Origin: Scatophagus argus
Taxonomy: Eukaryota > Chordata > Actinopteri > Scatophagidae
DNA length: 64,000 nucleotides
Reading direction: 5' to 3'
Assembly (NCBI RefSeq): GCF_020382885.2
Contig: NC_058496.1
Location: 5,696,501 to 5,760,500 of the forward strand
Shown here: positions 35,557-46,400 of the stretch, in pieces
Layout: each line of letters starts with the position of its first letter
Position numbering within the stretch: position 1 is the stretch's first letter
The notes under the pieces: model-generated
The model's database searches: none
Told to the model about the DNA's origin: nothing
What the model saw: only the letters and a program-made list of their open reading frames with translations
Made by a program: the position numbers and the translations under genes

Positions 35557-36252
35557 ATGTCCCTGTCATTCTTTGGTTGGGAGGTGGCCTATGATGATGA
35601 CTCTCCTCGTGTGGAGCTGGGGTCAGCTCAGGAGCCCAAAGACCGCGGGGTCTACACCATGTACCACGGCACCAGCGTGGCCAACGCACGGCTCATCATC
35701 GCCAACGGCTTTCGACAGTCATCAGGTGGCATGCTGGGAAAAGGCGTGTACATGAGCCGTGACAAGAAGAAGGCACAACGTTACCCATTACACAGTAACG
35801 ACTCAGACCGTGTGGTCCTTGAGTTGAGTGTGCGCGTTGGCCGTGTCAAGCGTATCGATATAGACAACCATCCCATGCAATACACCTGGAGCACACAGGG
35901 CTACGACACTGCATGGGTGCCCCCCAATTGTGGCATGAAAGCCGTGCCCAGCGGCCTAGAGGAGGACTGTGTGTTTGACCCCAAAAGAGTGCAGGTGGTT
36001 GGCCTTGCTATGGCACCAAACGCCGTTCTGGCAGAGCTTCAACAGCTCGTAGCTAACAGTCTAAGAAACCCCAGCACAGGTGGTGTTGGTGCAGCATGGC
36101 GTGGTGGTGGTGGTGCTGCTGCTGCAGACGTGTGCTCACTGTGCAAGAGAAGGACCCAGCAGGGTTCCCCACACGTCACACAACCATGCTGGGGCTGTGG
36201 GCACAACATCTGCACACTCATGACCAAACACGTGTGTCCAGCTGGCTTCTGA
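35557..36252 (+). CDS. Gig2-like PARP-domain protein 2 with C-terminal Cys cluster
   Basis: A single coding exon of 231 aa, the paralogue of 33289-33972. The PARP-like motifs are the same: MYHGT (residues 35-39), GVYMSRD (63-69) and GLEEDCVFDPKR. The linker here is Gly/Ala-rich rather than pure Gly. The Cys cluster (C193 to C227) has exactly the same spacing as in gene 1. The probable role is an interferon-induced antiviral factor, inferred from the family and from the perfect ISRE upstream. The start codon is the first ATG after the acceptor near 35518. The 3' UTR carries a perfect 15-bp hairpin at 36309-36348 and AATAAA at 36416. A central 101-nt block is nearly identical to gene 1 although the flanking coding sequence differs. 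Confidence 0.82.
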   Translation: MSLSFFGWEVAYDDDSPRVELGSAQEPKDRGVYTMYHGTSVANARLIIANGFRQSSGGMLGKGVYMSRDKKKAQRYPLHSNDSDRVVLELSVRVGRVKRIDIDNHPMQYTWSTQGYDTAWVPPNCGMKAVPSGLEEDCVFDPKRVQVVGLAMAPNAVLAELQQLVANSLRNPSTGGVGAAWRGGGGAAAADVCSLCKRRTQQGSPHVTQPCWGCGHNICTLMTKHVCPAGF

Positions 36253-36308
36253 GAGGGTGAGAAGACCTGGAGAGTGAAACAGATGGAAGAATGATGGGGA
36301 ATCCAAGA

Positions 36309-36348
36309 CCATCACCTAAGGAGACCATCGAGCCTCCTTAGGTGATGG
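36309..36348 (+). other. Perfect 15-bp stem-loop in the 3' UTR of Gig2-like gene 2
   Basis: CCATCACCTAAGGAG (36309-36323) pairs perfectly with CTCCTTAGGTGATGG (36334-36348) around a 10-nt loop, 56 nt past the stop codon. Gene 1 has no equivalent. In RNA it would be a very stable hairpin. Confidence 0.8.
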
Positions 36349-36422
36349 AGGGCAAAATCGTTTACTAGTAAAAATTCTCAGCTCAGGGTGTAAATCAAGC
36401 ATTCATGCTATCAAAAATAAAT

Positions 36423-37401
36423 AATTGACTCAATAATGAATTGACATGCAATTAAAGGTGACAAAAATAATGTTAAAAATAAATGCATCCATTAATTGGT
36501 TCATAATGTGTTCTAATTTGCTTTGGCCTCTTTTTCTACCATAGTATGATTTCCTCCTTAATTTACTTTCCCATTAGTTTATTTGTTTTAAATTATACTT
36601 ATTTATTTGTGCAAATGAGGGGGCAGTAATTCAGAGTGTCAGCTTTTCACCTATCGGTTCACTGATATCACAGACTGACTTAGCTAACACAGATCAGAAT
36701 AAACATAACACTCAAAAAGACAGCCCCCATATTCACATGAGGAAGCAGAAATGCATTAAAAAATAAAGAACATCAGGAAATGAATTACTGAAGTGAAATA
36801 CAAAGGGAAAATAATACAGAAATAAATATATAAATAAATAAGTACAAATAAAACATAAATTACTGAAAAGAAAAACTGAATGGGAAAGTAAATAAATCAG
36901 GGAGTTAATAAAGTGGTAAAAAGAGAAGCAAATTAAAACTAATACATCAATTTATGTTACTTTTATGAACTGATTCCTGAATTTATTTTTAATATTGTTT
37001 GTGTAGGTACTGACATCAATACATTCGAGTCATTTGGATGGAAACGATTCAGGCTTATTCTAATAATATATATTTCATCTGAGATGAGTTTTGATTATTT
37101 GCAATCACGATTGAAACAATATTTATATATTGAGCAAAATCTGTTTATTTCAGCCAGAATGACATTGGTTATTTTATACATTTTGAAATAATATGATGAC
37201 ATATATGATACCTGAACACTGCCTAGTGTAAAACCAAAGAATAACGTAAACCCAATAAATGTCACATTTATGCTGTGAGAGCCACGATGTCCAGTTCGAT
37301 ATGATTTCATATTTAGCTGAATGACTTATGCCTATGACTAAGACCTGTGGATAAACCTGTGAAGCTGCATGATTTCATAGTGATGAAGCTGTAGACAAAA
37401 T
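36423..37401. other. AT-rich region between convergent Gig2-like gene 2 and skic3
   Basis: This holds the 3' ends of both genes. On the minus strand AATAAA at 37149-37144 is a likely polyadenylation signal of skic3, about 255 nt past its stop. No other gene recognised. AATAAA-like words are frequent, so the choice of signal is uncertain. Confidence 0.5.
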
Positions 37402-40400
37402 TCATGATGAAGAAGAGGCAAGCAGTGAATGAAACTTCAGCAGTCTTTCATCTCCATTCTTTTTGGCATGTTGCAAAAGGACCTGCAGAAAAGACGAGAA
37501 AATATGTTCACTATCATCACTGTGGTAAAAGTAAGAAACAAGCTTTAGTTTGACTGTGTCTCCCACAGGAGCCACAGGTGGAAATGAGTATATATAAATG
37601 CCATTTAAAATGAATGAATAGATAAATACGTCACAGCAAAATAATTCAAACTAATGCCAGTGCAAGTATCAGGTAGCCATGTGCTCACATTAACTAGCTC
37701 TTCGTCGTTTTTAGCCAGCAAATGTCTGAGCAGGTACCAGCTGGCCACCTGCACTACCGTCACTGGGAAGTCTTGAGGGGGGGCGTCTACCAGCCTCTCC
37801 AACAAACGCCTCGTTTCCCTGCAGAAGACACAAAGACACACACACACACACACACAGAGAAATGGGCATATGTATAACACGAGCCTTCTTCTCCATTTAA
37901 TTGTCTGGATGCCTTATGAATCCCTAACCATTCTCTTGTTTCCATTCTGTGTGATAAAATGAAACTTGACATGAAAGGGCCTTTGATACAGATTGCACGC
38001 TTGGCACAGAGGAGTTCCTGCAGCATCAGTCAAGGAAAATAGCTAGTTCATAATTGGCATTTTGCTCTCCTCAGCTCTCTGATGAATGCAGCATTCTAAT
38101 TAGGAGTCCTGGCAGGCCTGCGAGCTGGTGGCAGAAGACTGTTATCTCAGGACAGCAAAACTTTGCTTTGTAAATTGCTTTGCAGTTCCAATAGCACCGA
38201 CATCTTGAGAAGACAGATGGAGACATAAATCTGAAGTTTCTGGAATTTTTATGATTCATTTTGTCACTTTAGATAATACATAACACTTATACACCAATGG
38301 GACAAAATCATTTGCGTGCCAAAAGCTATGCAAAACAGCCCACACGCCTATAACATGCGTGTGTATTTGCATACTTCCTGCTGCAGTGGAAACAAAACAC
38401 GCTGAGAAGCACTAACCTGGCAGCCATCTTGGTCGCATACTGGAGCAGGGCCTGGAAAAGGAAAGCCACAGGGGATGAACCCAGCTTCAAGACCTCAGTG
38501 GTGGCTTCTAGTATCAGGTTTGTCCAGTCGTTTCCTGGGACACCCGCCTAAGAGGTCAGACAACATTGGGTAAAGAACAAAAGCAGCAACGAGAAGCCTA
38601 CATAAAATGAAGTTTTACACGTCTATTAAACATGTAATGTAATTCTTTTAACTGCACTGTTTGTTCATGACACCTGCCTCCTGCTCTGTGTCGGGAACTG
38701 CTTTCAGAGGAGCAGTGGCTGTAATCAAAATTAGATGATGAAAAGCAGCTGTGGGATTTGCTGTTCTGTGAGCCGTGGACTAAAAAAAAAACAGATATCC
38801 CCTCTGGTTACATCACAAAGGCAGCAGCTTGTTTGTATTTCCACTTGGCCTTGGCTTCTGATCCTACAGTTCTGTTGGATATTCACAGATCTTTCATCTC
38901 CTCTGCCTTGTTTCTGCCCACATGACAGGGATATACTCAGCCTTGTGTGTATAGTAATATGCAAATCTTCCTCTCATTATTCTGATGAGTCTCTATTATT
39001 AAAACGCTACTCCTGAGGCAAAGAAAAACAGTGCAATCCTGCACTGTGATGCTTTTAACCTCTAGTTTGCAATACTATAAAGATTGTAATATGTAGATGG
39101 TTGCTCTTTGATAGCTGCACTTTATCACCCAACAATTAGGATGATTTACGTTGTATCCAATGCAGAAACTCACCATACAGGGTCCGAGGGCCAGCAGGGC
39201 TAGTCGGAGGAGGCTTGATACCTGGCTGCTGTGCATGCCGAGCTGCAAGGCCAGCTGAAGGCTCTGCCTGTAAGCCATGACTGCCTGGACCAGCAGACCC
39301 TGGCTGCGATACACCTCAGCCAGCCACTGAAAGGAGGAGAGCCGGAGTGTGATTGAAAGATAAAGGACGAGTGGGAGCAGAGGTGAGAATTAGGTATTTA
39401 CAGAGGGACAGGTGGGAGAGGAAATATGAGAGGCAAAGGAACAGGAGCACAGAAGAGACTCTTGGAGGCGATGCGAGATAAAGTTTAGAAGGAGGAAGGA
39501 GATAAAAATACTATGATACCAGTCTACCTCTGATAATCAGAGAGATAATCCACTGCCTTTTGCTTAAAGTTTCAGCAAATATAAGACTAATTGTACAAAA
39601 ATGTGAGTATCTTCAGCTACAAATATATAGAGTGACTTCTAAATGGATATGTTATAATAATATAATAACAGTCAAGTAAAATTCTACTTTATTACTTGCA
39701 GCAACAATCTCTAAAGTTAATGAAATAATTTCATATGCAAATAAAAGGACTAACAGAAACAGTATGGATGATTATTCTCTGTCACTGCATAAAAACATTG
39801 AGTGCATGTTGTTTCAGTAGTTTGTACAGCGTGTGGTACTGCTACACATTTTAACTTCACATTTATACTGTAACTTTTGTGGTCATTCAAGGCCTCTTTG
39901 CTGCTTTGCTCCACCTGGTAGCAGCCACTTGATGTTAAATGTAGCAATGTGACACCTCAAGCAAGGCACAGAAATCATATTCATGCGACCAGTGCCTGAG
40001 TGAAAACAAAACAAAACAGCTTTTGACTTGAGGGAAAAAACTCATCTTATCATTTCATGACCTTCTCTTTTAAACAAGTGACCCATGTTGAGAATATAAA
40101 TATTTTCAACCCTAATTATGGAGGAGAGTTTATATGAGGTGCTTAATTTTGTTTTAAACGTGTGCATGAACGGTGTGGCATAGTATTGGTTAAAATGCTG
40201 TACCATTAAACAACTGGTGCTTGAAATTAAAACAGCTCATCAGTAATTTCCTGCGATATGAAACACTGGCGAGGTATCTTACTCTCTGATAAAGTGTCCA
40301 CTTACGTGCCACGCCCCAACGTTGGCGGGGTTCACCATCACCGTGTTGTTAAGCTGCTCCAGCACAGCGTCCGGGAGGACAGTATCACCACTGGCAAGAA

Positions 40401-43400
40401 GGAGGCGCTGACACTGCACCTGTCTGAGTGACAGCAGCACGGCTGGGTGTTCTGGAGAAACATTCAGCACCTGGGACGAGGCAGAGCACGAGGAACACAA
40501 CAGTGCAAATAAGAGACCACATGAGAGAATTTGTTTTAATTCATCTGTGTTGATTTCTGTTGAAACAACCTTATCCCCTTCTACAAAAACAGTAAATCTG
40601 AGAACAATACTGAGATTGTGTGTGTTCTTATCTCACCTGTGAGCAGAGAGCTTCAGCCTGATCCAGTTGTCCCCCCAGCATGAGACCAGTCACTGCCTGT
40701 TGTAACACCCAGCCTTCCAGACTCTGGGCCAGAGGGCGCTCTATCTCCTCCACAATACGCACTGAGTCACAGACAGTCATCGGTCACACAGTCAAACACA
40801 ACATGGTAAACACCATAAAACACACATGGACAAAAGCACACACCTTTCTCAGAAACCACTGACATGAGGACCTGCTCCAGACCTTGTCGGCCCGGAGCAG
40901 AACCCGAAAGATAACAGGAGGTGTTTTCTGTGTGACAGGCAGCCATTAGTCCCGCCCATGTTGCTGGATCATCTGAAAGTAGAAAGAGACATGGAGATCA
41001 CATGTTTCACATTTATTCGTGTTATTTGGAAGGTGGCTTCACATTTAGGGAAAGTGAAAGACAAAGAGGCCGTTCTGTAACACCAAGCTGTATATACTGG
41101 GGACACCGCGATCTAAAAAGGGTTCTCACAGTAAACAATACACAGTAAACAATGTATTTGTACCAGGACAGAGCAGCACAGCTCTCTGCATCGTCTTCAG
41201 TGCATTCCTGTGTTGGTCTTCTCCTGAATGCCTCCCGCTGGCCAGTTGGTTCACTCCACTGTACAACAACGCCCTCTGCAGGCACACCAGATAGATCACA
41301 TGCAAACACTGTGGCATTTTGAAGGCTGACATTATTTTTTGTGTAAAACAGATCAAATGCTGGAGAGTTCAGAAAAAATAAGAAAATTTAAAATTGACTT
41401 TAATTTATAATGGCATGGAAGTTAAAGAAAAAAGAGCAAACACAACAGATAAAGCCACAAAGCCAATTTAAACACAGTCACTGTTTTACCTTTCCTTGGG
41501 TCATACTGGAGAGACAGGCGACATGACCAGCCATCGCTCCACCCTGGAATACACAGCAGACAAAAGCATGAACTCTTTCACTATTAAAGTCCAGCAGTAC
41601 TTGAGCAGAAAAGCATGAGGCTGCTCGGTTAAATGTGTGTGAGTATCATAGAGTCCCTGGCTTTTTTACTTGAGATGTGCGTGCAGCTTACATTTGCCTT
41701 CCTGGGGTAGTACTGTGGTACCAGTCTGGACAGCAGCGCCCACAGAGATGGGTTTCCAGGATTGCTGTAAATAAAACACACAAAACTATTCTGTAGAATT
41801 TATACATTATATATCGGCTTCTCCCATTAAAATATTCTATTAATTATTATGGACGCACTATCTTGCACCAGTCGATAATTCTTCAAGGTGTTTATTCATA
41901 GGTGTGTAGGTTCAAATTAACAAGGACTGCATCAGAACAAAGTACCTTTGTAATTTTTATTGTTAAAAAGTTTCAAAGGAGGCAGAAGATTCACATTGAT
42001 GCATTTACTGCACTTAGAAAACTGAAAAAAGTGCAACAATGCAGATACCTGAATATTTATTTTTGTCACCTGTCATTGAGATTGTCATAGAACGTGTCGT
42101 CAGCCAGTTAATTTTTCAACTGTAGACCTAATTTGATACGCCTCCACAAATCTGCACACCCTGTACAGTAACAGAAAAATTTCTATCCAAAACTGTACCA
42201 AAGACGCATACAATTATACACACTGCAAAAAAACATACATCCTACTATCTCTATTATTTTGTGCAATCCCGTAAAAGAGACGACTCAGTAATCTGGGATT
42301 GAATGTCAAAAAAGCTGTCTGACCACACTGATGTCAGCTGATCTTTTTCACAGTGACATGAGGTAACATCAGTAGGATACTCTCAGAAATTCAAACGAGC
42401 AGCTTACCTGTGTACAGCTCTGGAAGCCTCTCTTTGCACCGCACTGTACTTGCCCTGCAGGGCCAGCAAGGCGCAGGTGAGAAGACACCGCTGCTCCACA
42501 ACATTCCCAGAGGCTGAACCTTGCTTCAGCAGCTCAGTCAATGCAGCAGACGCTAATGTAGCATCGCCGTGGACCAATCCGAGGGCGCATAAACACAGCA
42601 GAGACTCTGAAATCGGCTCCTTTAACATTGAGCTGCAGAGACAGAAAGCACACACACTTCACCAGCCCCTGATCGATACAGAAATTCAAAACATTTATTA
42701 ACATTATAGCCTGAAAATATCAGCAGGAATCATAGCTTGAACACATCTCATTTCCCAATTCTCAAAAGCATTACCGTGTAAATAATAAAAGTTTTAAAAT
42801 TAATTGGATTATGCATCTTTACATGTCAAATCTTAACAAGTTTATTTTTATACTGGCATTCATGAACTAAAGATGTAGACTGTAACACTGTGGACTCACC
42901 ATTTAAACAGCAGAGTCTTGGCTGAGTCCAGGTTACCCTGCAGGTGCTGAAGCAGAGCCAGAGCTGTTAAGATGTAGGCCTTCTCTTTCTCACTGGAAGC
43001 CACAGCCAAGGCACGTTCGTAGGCTGCAGCATACATAAAATCGCTTATTCACAGTCACCGTGATAAACACGTATACAGTCTCCCAGTCTGAGTCCCAGGC
43101 CTTACCGTTAATGCTCTCTGTGATTAGTCCAGCCCTGCAGTAGGCCAGAGCCAGCCCAGACAGGTCGCTGAGCTCCTGCAGTGGAGTGGAGTTATAAACA
43201 CGCACCGCCTCCTCCCACTGGCCTGACGTGCTATAGAAGACAACAGGGGACATACAAAGAATGAGGTCTGGACTTTGTTAAGCAGAGTCAAAGATGGTAG
43301 TGAGACGGCAGGTTGTTACCACAAAGCACGGCCATAGCTGCCCAAGGCAAAAGCCAGCTCTTCTGTTGTGGACATGGACTGCAGCAGTTCAACAGCTCTG

Positions 43401-46400
43401 AGAAAAAGAATAGAAAAAGATTAACTGTAAAAATAAATAAATAAAAATCTAAAAAACTCCATCTAGATGAAATGTATGTGAAACATCTTTTTTTCCCCTC
43501 ATTCTTTTGTAGTACACCGTAGAGTCAGATAATGTAACTCAGACAGACACCTTCTGTAAGCCTGCAAGGCCTGCCTCTTCAGTTGCAGATGCTCATTCAG
43601 GTAGCCAAGCATGATGAATGCATCAGGGTCAGACTGGATCCTCTCTGAGAATGATGCAGAGCAGACTTCATGTCACGCAACATCCATCTCTGACGCATGA
43701 CCCACATACGAACAAAGGATCTGTGGATACTGAATGCACAGTGACACACAAAGAGATGCTGTACCTGTGTACTTGGTGAGTGCCACCTGAGCTGCCGAGA
43801 TGGCGTTCATCTGGACTATGTTGTAGCGGTACAGTTCAGAGTCCCTGTTGCTCTTATCCAGCAGGGTGGAACACACCCAGTAGGCGTAACCTTTCACTCC
43901 CTCCATCTGCTGGGGCAAAGATGAGTGGTAGAGAGAAGTAGATGACGAGCAAGATAAAGCTGAGAAAGGCAAGACATATACATCCTCTCTTTCATTGTGA
44001 TATCATCCGTGATTACTTTATAGTAGTGACAAAAGATTTAGAGCTGAACATGTAACAGGGAGACAGAGAAAGAGGAAGCAAAGATGTTATTAGTCAGCTA
44101 AGTTGTGGGTGTTAAAGCAGCAATTCAAGTGGTTTGGGCAGGTCACGCACATGTGTGCTGAGTTCAGTGGTGTGCCTGAAAAGATCCATGGTGTCATAGC
44201 TTCCTACTCTCTCCGCAATCAGTGCCTGGTAGGAGGACAAAGGGACAGAACTATTAATTAGACAGACAAAGGCAAACTGGGGCATTCTATAAGTCTTATG
44301 AACACTGATATGCAAATTAGTTTATTCAAACCTCACACTGAATATTTCAAGTCTGTATTGATAAACAGAATCCAATTACAATAAATTGTAGCCAAGATTG
44401 ATGTCAGGTTGCACCACCATTTTTCTACAGTAGCCCAGAAGGGCCAAACCCCAAACACTGGCTCTAGAGTTTTTCACAGCCACGGAAAAGAGTTGTTCAG
44501 TTTCACCCACAACGCCTAGATGTCACTAAATCTTACACACTGGACCCTTAGCCCTTTGTCTCGTCTTTGTACCTGTCCGATCCAGCAGTTGACATAAAGT
44601 GGCTCCAGGGACTGGGCAATCTTGAAGGCCTTGTGTGCAAGCTAAGAAAACAAGAGCAGACGTAAGCAAAGAAAATATCAGCCTATGAGAACTATTTACT
44701 AAACTGTGCTTCTTATCCAAGTGATGATAAAACACAACAAACACAAAGAAACTTGATCACACACCTCTATATTGTCCTTCTTTAAATACAGGGTCCCAAG
44801 GTTAGTCCAAGCAACAACATTCTGTAATGAAACATTAAGAAATCACGTAAGAACCAGTTTCAGAATATTTAGTGATAATACCATCGATCACCTGAACTAA
44901 TGTTCAGTACATACATTTGATTCCACTTGTATGGACTTGATGAAGCAATGCTGAGCCAGAGCAAAGTTCTCAAGACCTGATGTGACAGAAAGAAAATGAG
45001 GAGATAATTAATTCAAAGTAGTTGTTGTTGTAATAAGGTACATATAAACTGGCATCATAACTTAAAAAACAAAAATATTTCATCCAAAAATAAACTGTTT
45101 TATTGACAACTCAAAGGATACACTCTGTACTGTACTTAAAGCACAGTTTTAGTTTTTTGGCCCGATGAAATGTTGATGGGTCAAGTATATATTAACAACC
45201 AATCAATCAGTCCCCCAAATAGACCTGTACAGTATATTATTACCTTTGCTCATGGAAACCACTCCCAAGCCATTCCAGTAGCTGTGGTTCCCACTCTCCA
45301 TCATAATAGCTTTTTTCAAACACTGAAATGAGGAAAATCTTTTTTAAAAAGTCCACCTCTGGGATAAAACAATAAAGAACTGTTGTCATGCAGGATGCTG
45401 TGAATTACCTGCTGGGCCTTCTCTAGGAGCAGAGATAACGAGTTCAGCTCTCCCTCTGCAGGGCAGGACAGCCTGGCCTGGTGGTAGTAATTGAGTCCCA
45501 GGTCGTACCAAAGGCTTGGGACCTCAGACATCAGTTTCAAAGCACGGGCATAACACCTGTCGACAAAAACTTCTACTTAATGTTGAGTTTTAGGATTTTT
45601 AGTAGACGAGAGCAGAGACTCAACCCCACGGTAATACAGAAACTATTTGGCCATTAAAGCTATTCATTGTCGACATTTTTGTTGCACTGTACTAAATGTA
45701 TGACTTGACGGAGAGGTGGTGGTATAGGCAGATTGGAAAATATGTACTGTACATGCCTGTTTGTGCTCATACCTCTCACCGACTTTGAGTGTCTGGACCT
45801 GGTTCAGTGTGTTGCTCTGGGTGTTGGGGTCTGAACCAGCCAATGGGGCAGGCACTAAAACCTGCGCTCTGTTTGGTGACACCATACTGACTGCGGTGCA
45901 AGCATCTCCCAGCAGCTTCCACAAACAGGACAGGTCTGGACGCAGCTCCACAGCTCTGATGGAGGCAAAAATGTGGAAAAGACAGATCAACAGAACTGGA
46001 GAAACAGTCTGTGACACTGTGAGGTAATGAATCAAAGACAAAGCAGCAAACAGTGTTGAGCTATTACCTGAAGAGGTTCTGTATGGCTTGCTGAATGAGG
46101 TCAATGGCTCCCCCATCCCTGCAGTCTTCCATTAGACTTTTTGCCAGAGACAGTTGGCACTCTCCAAGACCTGAACAACAGATCATACCAATCTGATTAA
46201 AATGTCTAGGTTCACATATATGACTCAGTGAGGGGCAATTAAAAAGCAAAGTGAAGGCTTTGGACACAACGATACAAAACCAACCTTTAAGAGCAGGAAC
46301 ATAGTCCTGCTTTGCTGTGATCTGCAAATACTCTGCAACTGCCTCCTTGAACTTGCCCAGGGTCTGTTTGATAGCAGCAGCCTGGTAGACACTGTAGATG

